Below, one piece after another: positions 38,689-48,879 of a stretch of 64,000 nucleotides of DNA. Made by a program: the position numbers and the translations under genes. Origin of the DNA: CAVXXD01 sp963765625 (GTDB lineage Bacteria > Actinomycetota > Geothermincolia > Geothermincolales > Geothermincolaceae); the NCBI GenBank assembly GCA_963765625.1, contig CAVXXD010000006.1, positions 372,001 to 436,000 of the forward strand, read 5' to 3'. How positions within the stretch are numbered: position 1 is the stretch's first letter; each line of letters opens with the position of its first letter. Below the pieces are notes generated by a model. That model did no database searches and was not told the origin of the DNA. It saw nothing but the letters and a program-made list of their open reading frames with translations.

Positions 38689-40431
38689 TCACTCAGCCGC
38701 CGGCAGGCTCAATTCGAAGTCACCTTCGTAGACCTCCATGAACCTTTCTACCATGGGAGGGATGAGGTTGGCAAAGTGGTCCGTCTTCACACAGACGACC
38801 GCCGGCAGTTCCTGGTCCCTGGCCTCCTCGAATACGCGCTCGAGGTCCTCGGCCTTGTCCACGTATGCGCCGTAGCAGCCCATGGCCTCCGCCATCCTGT
38901 CCCAGCGTACCGGGTACTGCTGGCAGGCGATGACCTTAGAGGCGTCTCCGTTGAAGAAGGCCAGTTGAGCGATCTCCTCCATGCACCAGTTCTCGTCGGC
39001 ATGGACGATGACCGTTATCTTGACCTTCTCGCGTACGGCCGTCTCCATCTCCATGAAATTGAAGCCGGCGGCTCCGTCTCCGGTGACGACGTAAACGTCG
39101 CTGTCCGGGGCCGCCAGCTTGGCGCCTATGGCGTAAGGGATACCCGTGCCGAGATGCCCGAACTCGAAGATGCCCAGGGAGGTGCGGGGCTTGCCTGAAG
39201 TCTGGTGTAGACTCCGTTGAACAGGCTGGTGTTGCCGCCGTCACCCACGTTAACGGCTTCCGGCCCGAAGACTTTCGCTGCCGCCAGCACCGAGGCAGCA
39301 GGATGTATCAGGCCGCCCGCGTAGCTCCATCGGAGCCTGTTCGAGTACGGCGAACTCCTGCCTCTCCATGTCCTTGTACTTCGCGACCAGTTCGCCATCC
39401 GCACGGCTTGACGTCCATCCGCTTGAGCTCTTCGAGCAATGCGCTTGCCGTAGCTTTGGCGTCGGCCACTATGGCCATGTCGACGGGCCGGTTGACCCCG
39501 ATGTTCCTGGGGATCGACGTCCACCTGGATAAGTTTCTGGAGAATCCGGGATCGCCGAAGTAGCGGGCATAAGGCAGGTCCATGGTGCCCAGCCGCGTCC
39601 CCAACGCCAGGATGACGTCCGCTTCCTGCCGGGCCGTCAGGGCTCCGTTGCTCATGCCGAAGAGGTAGTTGGGGTGATGGTTGTCGAAGGCTGACCGGGC
39701 AGCCATGGTGGTGGTCGCGGGGCAGTTCAGCAGCTCCACCAGCTCCCGGAAGTCGTCCCAACCTCCGCTGTTGAGCACTCCCGGTTCCCGCTATCAGCAG
39801 CGGGTTCCCGGCCTCCGCGATCAAGCGGGCCGCCTTCTCGACTTGCGCGGCGGCCGGCTCGAGCAGCTATGACGCGGTACTGGTGCGGTTCGAGGTATTG
39901 CAGCTCCGAGTCGTCGCCTTCCTCGTAGAGGATATCGTAGGGTATGTCGATATGTACCGGACCGGGGCGTCCCGCCAGGGCTTCCCGGAAAGCGGCCTGG
40001 ACGATCTCGGGAATGCGCTTCCACTGGTGAACGACCTCGTTCCACTTACACACCGGCTTCATGATGTCGTACTGGTTGACGGCCTGGTATACTCCGGAAC
40101 GGAAGGGGTAACCGAGGTTCGTCGGCACCTGGGAGCTGATGGCGATAACCGGCACTCCCTCCTCGCGCGCGCAGAGTAGTCCCGGGACGATGTTCGCCGT
40201 GCCCGGCCCGTATCCCGCCATCGCCACGGGTATCTCGCCGCAGGCCTTATATACACCCTCCGCCATGTGTGCCGCGGCAGACTCGTGCCTGGGGCCCACC
40301 CACCTGATCCCGTTGGCCGCCGCCGACGCCATGACCGGGTGATACCCGGCGTCGGTTATTCCGAAAATCCTCTTCACCCTCTCCTTGAGAAGACACCTTA
40401 CCAGCACTTCGGCTCCCGTGACCGTCGCCAT
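38689..40431 (-). pseudogene. thiamine-pyrophosphate enzyme of the acetolactate synthase family, multiply frameshifted
   Basis: From ATG 40431 (AGGAGGTG upstream) the first 190 residues are intact: RIFGITDAGYHPVMASAAAN, GPRHESAAAHMAEGVYKACG, GYGPGTANIVPGLLCAREEG. After about 39870 the coding sequence changes frame at least five times; successive pieces read LIAEAGNPLLIAGTG, SAFDNHHPNYLFGMSNGALT, DGELVAKYKDMERQEFAVL, then GLIHPAASVLAAAKVFG, and finally VTGDGAAGFNFMEMETAVRE with HADENWCMEEIA. The last pieces hold the TPP-binding GDG motif. About 580 residues are expected. It would ligate or decarboxylate 2-oxo acids or act like oxalyl-CoA decarboxylase; the CoA-ligase next door favours acyl-CoA chemistry. 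Confidence 0.65.
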
Positions 40432-40507
40432 GACCGCACCTCCTGTTACTCTCGTCGTTCTTTCGAACAAGGGACCAAGGTCGAGCAGCACCGTACAGCT
40501 TGGATAT

Positions 40508-40533
40508 ATATTGTTTGTATGTTCAAACTATAT
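40508..40533. promoter_or_regulatory. candidate TetR operator upstream of the TPP-enzyme gene
   Basis: GTTTG-TATGTT-CAAAC (40513-40528) is a perfect 5-bp dyad whose symmetry continues outwards through ATAT/ATAT (40508-40511 and 40530-40533) after one mismatch. It lies about 80 bases before the ATG at 40431, in an AT-rich gap, and the run includes a TetR gene. The link to that TetR is inferred. Confidence 0.4.
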
Positions 40534-40578
40534 TTGACTGGCAACCAGACGTCAAGATTTGTTCCTGGCGTTTCCAGG

Positions 40579-42418
40579 CTAGAGAAGCGCTTCGCGGCCG
40601 TTCCTGATGAAACTCTCCTTCATGGACCGGTACTTCTCCGCACTCAGAGGGGCGTAGGTGGCATCCCCTCTTTCCATGTAGTAGACCCGCATGCCGGGAT
40701 GTTCTTCGAGATTGTAGTGTTCTTTCTTGTAGGGCCGGACGACTATCTTGTGGGTGTCGGTGAGCGGGAACTGCTCGACCACCCTGATGAAATCGGGCAT
40801 CCACTTGGGGTCCATGCCGCCTTCCTGCTGCTGGCCGGTGAGCCAGGCGAAAGCCTCGTCGGGGTCGAACTCGCAGCCCTCCCTCATCTGCACGGCTATC
40901 ATCACCTTTTCGTCGGAGACGTCGCACGGGCACCCGTAAGCGATGGCCAAGTGGGCGCCGGGAATGCCCTTGGCGTAATCCAGCACGTTCTCCGCCGAGA
41001 AGTTCTCGCCGTCCTTCCTGATCCAGTCGTCGGTGCGGCCGTTGAAGTAGAGGTACTTCTTCCCGTCGATAATCCTGATGTGACCGAGGTCGCCCGAGTG
41101 AAAGATCCCGTCGCGGAACTTTAAACGGGTCGCCTCGGCGTTGCCGAAATAGCCGCCGAACCTGAGGTTGTTCTCCCCGACCATGCGGCATATCTCGCCG
41201 ACGGCCTGGTCGTAATTGGCCAGCCTTCCGTCGTCGCCCGCGATGCCGGGGGCGCATTCCCTGTCGCTCTCGTCCAAGATGACCACCGATTTCGAGCACC
41301 TGCCCAGCGACTCGAAGGGGTCTCCGGGCCGGTTGACCGTGGTCACCACGGCTTCGGCCGAACCGTAGATCTCGTATACGTGCTCCATGCCGAGGTACTT
41401 TTCGATCTTGGCGCGGTCCACCACGGAGGCGCCGTTCCCGTAGGCGGCCCTGAACCTGTTGCGCGGATCGTGCGCGAGCGCCTCTTCCACCGCTTCACCG
41501 CTGCCATACTCCTTCTCCAGCGCGGAGATGATGTAGTGCAGAGGCTGCCCCACGTAATTGAGGAAGGTCACCCCGTACTCCAGCATGTCCTCCTCGAAGG
41601 CGCTGGCGCTGAACTTGCGTTTGAGCACGAAGCTGCCGCCGGCGATCATCTGCGGGAGTATGCCGATGTACCAGTCGTTGGCATGGAAGAGCGGCATGGC
41701 GATGTAGCCCCGGTCTCTCTTTGTGAGCTTAACCGCAGCTTCCACCACGAACCCCGCGCCGATCATCTTGGCGTGGGTGCAGGGCACTCCCTTGGGGAGG
41801 CCGGTGGTGCCGGACGTGTAGATGACCAGGACCGGGCTGAAGAGGTCGACGCGGGGGACACGGCATTTCCCCGTCTTTTGCGCGGCAGCCTCGACGGCTT
41901 CCTCAAGGATCCCGTATGGCCTTCCTTCGATCTCACCCTTGGGTCCCGCGTAGAGTATGTCTTCTTCTCGCAGGTCGCTCTGGCTTCTAATCTTCTCGGC
42001 CTCAGCGATGGTACTCGAATTGATGATGAGCATCGAGACGCCTGATTGGCCTATCACGTTCACCAGGGTCTCTCCACGGAAGCCGGTGTTGACGGCGAAG
42101 AGTATGGAGTTGCTCAATCCGGCGGCAAAAGCGGCAAAGATGAATTCCGGCGTGTTGTCCACATAGATACCCACACAGAGCCGTCCATTCTTCGGGCAGG
42201 GTTCCGTCGGCTACGCGCTTTTCATGTTCGCAGGCGAAGAACCGTGCGTAATCCAGCGACCTCCGGTAGACCTCCCCGTACGTATATTCGCGGCCTTCGA
42301 ATATGAAGAAGATGCGTCTGCGGCGGGGCCATATCCACCACATCGTCAGCTTGACCATGGTCCCGAAGTTGATGAAGGACAGCTTGCTTAAAAAGCTTTT
42401 CAGGTTAAACTTCTTCAT
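40579..42418 (-). pseudogene. AMP-dependent acyl-CoA synthetase/ligase, single frameshift near 42190
   Basis: ATG 42418 starts MKKFNLKSFLSKLSFINFGT and runs to about residue 76 (EGREYTYGEVYRRSLDYARF). A one-base shift near 42190 separates it from the long remaining frame, which begins LCVGIYVDNTPEFIFAAFAA. Adenylation motifs are complete: VLVIYTSGTTGLPKGVPCTH (P-loop), EIYGSAEAVV, FHSGDLGHIRI, FNGRTDDWIRKDGENFSAEN, and a C-terminal Lys region THKIVVRPYKKE. It resembles bile-acid or long-chain fatty-acid CoA ligases of the FATP type. The indel is the only defect seen. Confidence 0.75.
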
Positions 42419-42424
42419 GCAGAT

Positions 42425-43654
42425 TCAAATAGCCTCCTTTGCGCGCATGCGATCGAGGCACCTGTACAGGGCGTCGCGCAACGGCTTTTCGCGCGGATCG
42501 TCATAGAGGTATATCCCCATGTTGTTCATGACGTAGGCGAATCCCACCTGGGCGTCCGGGTCGGCGAACCCGAAGGAGCCCCCCGCCCCGTTCATGCCGA
42601 AGGACCTGGGACTGCTGCCGAAAGAGTAACCCTGGAACGGCTTCCAGTAGCCGAGGGAGAAATTGGTATCCACCCGCAGCACGCGGTCGAATCGCCCGGT
42701 GAGGGAAGGTTTCGCCGGCTTATACAACTCCTCCAGGGTCTCCGCCTTCAGGCCCAGCTCCGCGCCACCGGTGGCGAAGGCGCCGTAGGCCCTGGCGATG
42801 GCGCGCGCGGTGCCGATGCCGTTGCCAGCCGGTATCTCGACGCGGTTGAGAGGCTCGCTCCCGAAATCGGCCGGGGAGAGGAACTTCAGGCACAGGAAAG
42901 CGCGGGCCGTGAGCGACCGGAGCTTCACGGCTTCCCTCACCAGTCCCCAGGGTACTTGCCTGGGCTTGAAAGGCATCCCGATCTGCCTGAAGGCCTCGAT
43001 GTGGGCGAGGCGGAAGGAGGGAACGCTTTCGGGCAGACCGATATAGAATTCCTCACCCAGGGGCTCCGCGATCTCCTCGCGCAGGAACCGCCCCATGCTC
43101 CTGCCGGCGGGGTCCACGCGGCGGATAATCGCGCCCGCATACCAGCCCAGGGTGATGGCATGATAGCCCTGCGCCTCTCCCGGCATCCAAGCCGGCCTCT
43201 GCCGCGCGAGGATGCTGTCGGTACGGTCGAGGTCCGCCAGTTCGTCCGCGCCCAGGCGCTGGTCGAGGGCGCACAATCCCGCCTGGTGGGAGAGGATCTG
43301 GCGCACGGTTATCCTGTCCTTCCCCGCCTGCGCGAACTCGGGCCAGTAGGCCGCCACTCTCTCGTCGTAGTCCAGCAGCCCTCGGGAATGGGCCAGGGCC
43401 ATGGCCAGGCAGGACATGCCCTTGGTGGCGGAGAAGACGACCACCATGGTGTCCTCCTTCCAGGGAGCCCGCGACCTGAGATCGCGGTACCCTCCCCAGA
43501 GGTCGACCACCTTCTCTCCCCGGTGATAGACGGCGCATGCCGCCCCCAGCTCGCCCCGCTGGGAAAAGTTCCGGCGGAACTCTTCCTCCACCTCCTCGAA
43601 ACCCGGCGCCACGACGCCATGGACAAGTGAAGGATCGACTTTTGTTCCGAACAT
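42425..43654 (-). CDS. serine hydrolase of the beta-lactamase/esterase (EstB) family
   Basis: 409 residues. FSATKGMSCLAMALAHSRGL carries the SxxK catalytic motif near residue 76; HAITLGWYAGAIIRRVDPAG corresponds to the second conserved Tyr/Gly region and GMNGAGGSFGFADPDAQVGF to the C-terminal strand motif. The family comprises class C-like esterases (EstB, lactonases, LACTB) without a signal peptide, acting in the cytoplasm on esters. It starts the acyl-CoA run on the minus strand, six bases before the ligase gene. Confidence 0.85.
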   Translation of the reverse strand: MFGTKVDPSLVHGVVAPGFEEVEEEFRRNFSQRGELGAACAVYHRGEKVVDLWGGYRDLRSRAPWKEDTMVVVFSATKGMSCLAMALAHSRGLLDYDERVAAYWPEFAQAGKDRITVRQILSHQAGLCALDQRLGADELADLDRTDSILARQRPAWMPGEAQGYHAITLGWYAGAIIRRVDPAGRSMGRFLREEIAEPLGEEFYIGLPESVPSFRLAHIEAFRQIGMPFKPRQVPWGLVREAVKLRSLTARAFLCLKFLSPADFGSEPLNRVEIPAGNGIGTARAIARAYGAFATGGAELGLKAETLEELYKPAKPSLTGRFDRVLRVDTNFSLGYWKPFQGYSFGSSPRSFGMNGAGGSFGFADPDAQVGFAYVMNNMGIYLYDDPREKPLRDALYRCLDRMRAKEAI

Positions 43655-43845
43655 GATACCCCCCCCTCGAGATCGCTTCTTTTTACCAATATTATACCGT
43701 CAAGCGAGAACGCTCCGTCGGGAAGGCACACAGAACTGCCAAGCAAGGCAGCGTAACCGTCTGATGCCGTCGCATGCTTGCACTTTTTGAAGTAAATGAC
43801 ATTAATTGTATTGTTGGTAAGAAGAGAAGAAAGGAGGAACCACTT

Positions 43846-44421
43846 ATGAAACAATCACTTCCGGCAAATACGATATTGCTCCCCTCACCGGTGCTCGTTA
43901 TCGGAACGTACGGCTCCGATGGGCGCCCCAATATCATGACCGCCGCATGGGGAGGAATCGCGGCGAGCAAGCCGCCTTGTATCAGTGTGTCTCTCCGGGA
44001 AGCGACACTCACCTATCACAACATCCGGCAGACCGAGGCGTTCACAGTGAACATCCCCTCCGAGAGCTACATGAAGGAGGCCGACTTCGTCGGCTTGGTT
44101 TCCGGAAAGGAGCGCGACAAATTCCAGGAAGCCCGCCTGACTCCGGAGAAGAGCAGCCTGGTCAACGCCCCCATCGTCAAGGAGTTTCCCTATGCCCTGG
44201 AATGCAGGCTGATCGAGCAGGTCGCTGTAGGCTCGCACATGATGTTCATCGGGGAGATCGTCGGAATGGTCGCTGATAGCGAGATGTTGAGCCCTGATCA
44301 ACTTCCGGATATCGAGAAGGTGAGACCACTGCTGTTCGGCTCCTTCGGCAGTATGGCGTATTACGGCGTCGGCGACAAACTCGGTAAAGCGTTCTCGGCT
44401 GGAAACGAACTGAAGCCGTAG
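43846..44421 (+). CDS. flavin reductase-like FMN-binding protein
   Basis: 191 residues from ATG 43846 with AAAGGAGGAAC upstream; an in-frame ATG 72 bases earlier has no site. The fold signature is SPVLVIGTYGSDGRPNIMTA, then CISVSLREATLTYHNIRQTE and FTVNIPSESYMKEADFVG, typical of flavoredoxin/flavin reductase domain proteins of anaerobes. It probably binds FMN and transfers electrons. It is a single gene between a serine hydrolase (divergent) and HepT remnants (convergent). Confidence 0.88.
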   Translation: MKQSLPANTILLPSPVLVIGTYGSDGRPNIMTAAWGGIAASKPPCISVSLREATLTYHNIRQTEAFTVNIPSESYMKEADFVGLVSGKERDKFQEARLTPEKSSLVNAPIVKEFPYALECRLIEQVAVGSHMMFIGEIVGMVADSEMLSPDQLPDIEKVRPLLFGSFGSMAYYGVGDKLGKAFSAGNELKP

Positions 44422-44439
44422 GTTCAGAAACGGACTCTG

Positions 44440-44654
44440 GGGGTTCCCGCCCCATACCGAGTGCATACACCTGGGGAAGCCTTTCCTTGACGGTTTTCCA
44501 GATTATCTTGAGATTGACCCCGAAATACTCGTGGGCGACAATGTTTCTCAGTCCCACCATGGCCTGCCAATCAGCCTCCGGATATTGCTCCCTCAGCTTT
44601 TTAAGAACATGCTTGGATGCTTCGCCGATCACTTCGAAATTCTGATGACTGCAT
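44440..44654 (-). pseudogene. HepT-like (HEPN) toxin remnant
   Basis: The minus strand encodes DAVIR, then after a missing A (near 44635) VIGEASKHVLKKLREQYPEA and LRNIVAHEYFGVNLKIIWKT, the HEPN RNase motif R-x4-H-x-Y of HepT. The N-terminal half is gone at 44655, where a transposase fragment begins, and the C-terminus runs on without its normal stop. No MntA partner remains. Compare the intact HepT at 50796-51140. Confidence 0.7.
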
Positions 44655-44860
44655 CGACCACTGGTCGCTTCAGAGCATCCAGCTCAAGGTGGTAAAGATC
44701 GGGGCAAAGGTGATCTCGCATGCCAGGAGCACCGTCTTTCAGCTCGCGGAAGTAGCCCTGCCCGAGTCTTTGACCGAGCGGACGGTTGTAAGGGCTTCTG
44801 CGCGGAGAGACGACATTGCCTTGCTTGGGAGCACCATTACGCTAAGCGGGAGGGCATAAG
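44655..44860 (+). mobile_element. IS1380-like transposase C-terminal fragment
   Basis: In the plus frame ending at 44859 the residues DHWSLQSIQLKVVKIGAKVI and SHARSTVFQLAEVALPESL match the extreme C-terminus of DDE transposases of the IS1380 group (family pattern WSLxSL..RLVKIGAKVVxHARxxxFQLAEVAVP). Everything N-terminal is absent and replaced by the HepT remnant on the opposite strand. No terminal inverted repeat could be identified. Confidence 0.6.
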
Positions 44861-44914
44861 AAAGTGTTCGTTATATAATATTGGAAGCTGGAACCGTTCC
44901 AGAGAAGAGGAGGA

Positions 44915-46429
44915 ATGATGGAAGCACTCAACGAGAAGCTGCGCCACCTCTACAAGGCGATCGAAGACAGTGGTCTTTACATCAACCTGAACCACGACGT
45001 CCGTTTCCACGAGAAGATGGAGATACCCCTCAATCTGAACGAGACGGATACCATCGTCATCTCGGACGAGTCCTACAATTCTCCGCTACTCTTCGCCATG
45101 CTCACCTCCGTGCTGCGCAACGGCACGATGATACTCTTCGGCTCGCCCGGCTCCGGCAAGACCACTTCGGCGGAGTTCGTCGGCGCTTTCGTCTACGGCA
45201 AGCTCTTAGAGGAAACAGCGTCGGCTTCCGGGGACGACTCGGGGGTGCTCGAGGCGATCCACGAGGCGACCATCCACGGCCACCAGGAGCTGACCGAGGA
45301 GAAGATGATCGCCCGGCCGCACCTGGGCAAGCTGATGCGCGAGGGCGAGGAGGAGATCATACCCCGCAAGTTCATGCAGTCCCCCTTCCGCATGGTCGAC
45401 GAGGTGAACCGTCTGACCCCGGGACGCACCAACAACCTCCTCGAGATGATGGACCGCGGCTTCTCCGTCTACGGCGACGTGAAGATATATGCGACCGAGG
45501 GAGTCACCTTCCTCACGGCCAACTTCAGGGATATTGCCTCCTCCGACCTGACCCCACCCTTCCTCGACCGGGTCGACGTCGGGGTATTCGCGCCCACCCT
45601 CAACCCCTACTTCCTGGAGATGGCGGGTGGCGGTGAGGACCGCAAGCTCACCGGCGATCTAGAGGCTTACCTGAAACGCCTGCGGGGCCAGGCCGAGGTC
45701 GAGCTCGACGCGGGCGACCTCGAGCGCATACGGCAGGAGATATCCGAGGTGCAGCTCGACCCGGAAGCCAGGTACATCCTCTATAACTTCATAGCCGAGA
45801 TGAACGGGTGCGCGGCGGCTTCGACCGACCTCGAGCGCAAGAGCAAAGGCTTCGCGTGGTTCGTGAAGCCCCCCATCCTCTGCGCCCAGTTGGAAGACGA
45901 CGCTTACGGAACCGACGAGGGGCAGCTGGGCGGCTGCCATTTCCATAATACCGAGAACATCTGTTACAAGACCGAGAACGAGGTGAGCGTCCGTTCGGGC
46001 AAGGCCATAGAGCGTTACGCCAAGGCACTGGCGTGGTTCAGGGGCAAGCAGCAGGCCGGGTTGGACGACCTGGAGGCGGTCGTCCCCTACGCCCTCTGGT
46101 TCAAGCTCATCCCGACCGACCGCGCCTGGGCGCAGCAACCCGAGTACATGAACGACCGCATAGCCCTGGTGCGCGACCTCTTCGCCAGCTCGCGCAACCA
46201 TTACATAAAGAGCCGCCACGTGGTGCAGGCACTCGACGCCTCCCTGCAGCTGTACGAGAGCGGCCTGGGCGGCGAGACGGTTAACGAAGAGCTCTTGCTC
46301 TCGGCCATCGCTTCTCTTAAGAACTACGACTCGCCCGCCAAATACCCCATAGCGACAATGCTGAGGCAGGCCTACCAGGAGCTTAAGGACGGACGGGGCG
46401 CAGGCGTGGAGGACGGCCGGGAGGCCTGA
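44915..46429 (+). CDS. MoxR-type AAA+ ATPase
   Basis: 504 residues; ATG 44915 and 44918 are both possible after AGGAGG. Walker A FGSPGSGKTTSAEF lies near residue 75, Walker B MVDEVNRLTPGRTNNLLEMM near 160, and the sensor/arginine region LTANFRDIASSDLTPPFLDR near 205. The protein is longer than typical MoxR (about 330), with an extra C-terminal helical region of about 180 residues. MoxR ATPases act as chaperone-like partners of VWA-domain proteins, and a VWA gene follows by six bases. Confidence 0.85.
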   Translation: MMEALNEKLRHLYKAIEDSGLYINLNHDVRFHEKMEIPLNLNETDTIVISDESYNSPLLFAMLTSVLRNGTMILFGSPGSGKTTSAEFVGAFVYGKLLEETASASGDDSGVLEAIHEATIHGHQELTEEKMIARPHLGKLMREGEEEIIPRKFMQSPFRMVDEVNRLTPGRTNNLLEMMDRGFSVYGDVKIYATEGVTFLTANFRDIASSDLTPPFLDRVDVGVFAPTLNPYFLEMAGGGEDRKLTGDLEAYLKRLRGQAEVELDAGDLERIRQEISEVQLDPEARYILYNFIAEMNGCAAASTDLERKSKGFAWFVKPPILCAQLEDDAYGTDEGQLGGCHFHNTENICYKTENEVSVRSGKAIERYAKALAWFRGKQQAGLDDLEAVVPYALWFKLIPTDRAWAQQPEYMNDRIALVRDLFASSRNHYIKSRHVVQALDASLQLYESGLGGETVNEELLLSAIASLKNYDSPAKYPIATMLRQAYQELKDGRGAGVEDGREA

Positions 46430-46435
46430 GGCGTC

Positions 46436-48037
46436 ATGCTCCTCCCCCCGCCGGAAGACCTGGAGGCGATGCTGGAGAGGGTGCGCTCCTTCTGCGGCAA
46501 TCCCCGCATGATAGACCCTGAGTTCGTGACCGACCCGATGAACCACCCCTTCGCCGAGTACCTCGCCGGCAATTACGGGTACTTCGCCTGCTCGGAGAAC
46601 CGCGTCTTCATCAACATCCTCGAGGTGCTGACGAGGCTGGGCGAGGAGAACATCGAGCCCCTCCTCGTCTACCAGTACCTCCACTACGCGCTGGCCCCGT
46701 TCGACATACGCACCGCCCTGCGGTTGACGATGGCTGCGAAGCTGGCGCTGGAGGAATCGGGACGGGAGGCGCACTTCGACGAGGCACGCTCTGTGCAGCG
46801 CCTCTTCTGCGACATCGTCTGCGTCACCTACGCCGCGAGACAGGGCCGGCTCGAGGATATGATTTCCCTCTACCAGGCGATCGACCGTGCGCAGGTGGCG
46901 CGAGGCGGCGGCGCCCAGGCCGACAGGCTCATGAAGTCGCTGCTCTGCCTCTACGAGGAGCTCTGGGAGTGCCGGGGGCGCCTGGCCGGGAACGTGGACG
47001 ACGAGATGCGCGATGACGCGATAGCGCTGGCGACGCGCTTCCTCGAGAAGCCCTTCGCCGCGTCCGGCTGGGAGGCGAAGGTGAGGCTGCTGGCGAGCTA
47101 TCTCCAGAAGTACTACGAGCAGCCGGGGCAGCTGGAGGGCGCACGCATCATGGAGCACGGCATAGACAACATGCGCTCGCGTGACACCCAGAAGATGCTG
47201 CGCAACCTGCCTTCCGGGATGGGGGTGGAGGACTTCAAGGACCTGGCGGGAGGCCTGGGGGAAGGCGAGGAGAAGGCGGCGCTGGTCTGGTACTACCGCG
47301 ACCTGGCCAGGCGTTACGAGGTGCGCTTCAAGCCGGCGCGCAGCATCGGGGGCGAGGAGGTGCCTTACGCCCCTCGCAACTGGGGCATGGGCGACCCCTT
47401 CGACCGCCTCGACCTTCCTTATACCTTGTACACTACGGCAGTCGCTGTCCCGACGCTCACCACCAAGCAGTGGGAAAAGACCACGCTGCAGATAATACAG
47501 ACGCGGCGCACGCCGCCGGACGTCCTGATAATCCTCGACGCCTCTTCCTCCATGACCAATCCGACCCTCAAGGTCTCCCACGCGGTGCTAGCGGGCTTCG
47601 TCATGGCCCGCAGCGCCATCAACCTGGGGGCCAAGGTTGGTTTAATCGTCTACTCCAACCAGCGCAAGAACCTGACGATCGACTTCACCTGGAACATGAC
47701 GCCGATCGAGCGGGGGCTGGTCACGTATTACGGCGGAGGCACTGTCTTCCCGGTGAAGGACTTCCTCAAGATGGCGATGAAGGAGGCGCACAGGCCGAGG
47801 CACTTCTGCCTCATATCCGATACCGAGATCGCCAACATCGAGGAGGCCGCGCAGTACCTGGGCCGCGCGCTCGAGGTGAATTTCGAGAACTCCGGCTCGG
47901 TCTTCCTCATCGACCAGGACCGCAACCAGAAGGCGGAACTCATAAGGGAAGCAGGCTACGAGGTCTTCCCGGTGTCGCGTGGCGAGGACCTGGTGCGGGT
48001 GGTGGCCGGCAAGGCGGAGGAGCTGTACGTATCGTGA
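46436..48037 (+). CDS. VWA-domain protein, MoxR partner
   Basis: 533 residues. The first 330 residues are helical without motif. The von Willebrand A domain occupies about residues 360-525: DVLIILDASSSMTNPTLKVS with the MIDAS DxSxS, the conserved Thr in YYGGGTVFPVKDFLK, and CLISDTEIANIEEA with the final Asp. No signal or membrane segment is visible, so it acts in the cytoplasm with the MoxR ATPase just upstream. Such pairs insert metals or remodel partners; the client here may be the third gene of the set. Confidence 0.83.
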   Translation: MLLPPPEDLEAMLERVRSFCGNPRMIDPEFVTDPMNHPFAEYLAGNYGYFACSENRVFINILEVLTRLGEENIEPLLVYQYLHYALAPFDIRTALRLTMAAKLALEESGREAHFDEARSVQRLFCDIVCVTYAARQGRLEDMISLYQAIDRAQVARGGGAQADRLMKSLLCLYEELWECRGRLAGNVDDEMRDDAIALATRFLEKPFAASGWEAKVRLLASYLQKYYEQPGQLEGARIMEHGIDNMRSRDTQKMLRNLPSGMGVEDFKDLAGGLGEGEEKAALVWYYRDLARRYEVRFKPARSIGGEEVPYAPRNWGMGDPFDRLDLPYTLYTTAVAVPTLTTKQWEKTTLQIIQTRRTPPDVLIILDASSSMTNPTLKVSHAVLAGFVMARSAINLGAKVGLIVYSNQRKNLTIDFTWNMTPIERGLVTYYGGGTVFPVKDFLKMAMKEAHRPRHFCLISDTEIANIEEAAQYLGRALEVNFENSGSVFLIDQDRNQKAELIREAGYEVFPVSRGEDLVRVVAGKAEELYVS

Positions 48038-48879
48038 AGCTCCCTAGGCACAGGCTGGCGAAGGGTTCCTCTTCCCTTTCGGACATGATCAGGACCGACC
48101 GGCGCGAGGAGGAAGCGCGCGCCCGACACGCCCGCGATTTCGACCTGGGCGAGCTGATGCTCCAGGTGCGCTCGCGCGACAGCTTCGGCAAGGAGAGGGT
48201 GCGGCGGGCCATCCCGGCGCAAGAGGACGAGGAACTGGTCAAGGTGGTGGACCGGCTGTTGAAGGAAGCTTCCTCGTACTATTCGCGGATGAATATGCAG
48301 TGGCAGCGCCAGCTGATCGGCTACCTGACGAGCCTTGGTGCCGAGGCGATGGCGAGACTGGGCCTGGGCGAGTTGGAGATACCTTCCTGCTTCGACTACG
48401 TCGGGCTGGAGGCGGACGGCACAGCGGGCCACAGTTTAGCGATAAAGGCCGAGGAGGTGGGAGACCACTGCGGGCTGAAGGCGTCTTTCCTCGTGTTGCG
48501 CGCCGGCAAGGTCGGCGATCATTGCTTCACCCACTCCGACTCCTGCATGGTGGTCTCGGGCCGGGCCGGGCACTTCCTGGGCGAGCGGTCGCAGGGGATG
48601 CGCGTTCGTGCCGGCGAGGTGGGCGACTGGCTGCTGCTGGAGTCGAAGGGGGCGCGGGCCGAGGTGAGGCGGGCCGGGAGGCTGGCCGGGTTGGACTCAC
48701 ACGACCTGGAGATGCACGTGGATTACGCCTCTTACGAGCTCGGCGCCCGCTCCTTCAACGCCACCATCTACGTCTACCGCGGCGTGCTCAGCATGGGCCT
48801 ATCCGGCAACGGCGTCGTCTACCTGGCGCCGGAGATCGGCCCCGTCCGCACCTGCTTCGAGATGCGCCCCCTCCCCTGA
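48034..48879 (+). CDS. third gene of the MoxR/VWA set, with Gly-rich internal repeats
   Basis: 281 residues from GTG 48034, overlapping the VWA stop. The N-terminal 110 residues are charged and helical. The C-terminal part repeats a short strand-turn unit: KAEEVGDHCG, RAGKVGDHCF, SGRAGHFLGE, RAGEVGDWLL, RAGRLAGLDS, spaced about 18-20 residues, which suggests a beta-helix or trefoil-like stack. No family known to me. The overlap makes it a fixed partner of the MoxR and VWA proteins, perhaps their client or adaptor. Confidence 0.65.
   Translation: MKLPRHRLAKGSSSLSDMIRTDRREEEARARHARDFDLGELMLQVRSRDSFGKERVRRAIPAQEDEELVKVVDRLLKEASSYYSRMNMQWQRQLIGYLTSLGAEAMARLGLGELEIPSCFDYVGLEADGTAGHSLAIKAEEVGDHCGLKASFLVLRAGKVGDHCFTHSDSCMVVSGRAGHFLGERSQGMRVRAGEVGDWLLLESKGARAEVRRAGRLAGLDSHDLEMHVDYASYELGARSFNATIYVYRGVLSMGLSGNGVVYLAPEIGPVRTCFEMRPLP

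Noticed and set aside
45659..47581. 640-residue open frame on the minus strand
   Set aside because: Antisense to the MoxR and VWA genes, whose catalytic motifs are complete; no motif in the opposite frame.
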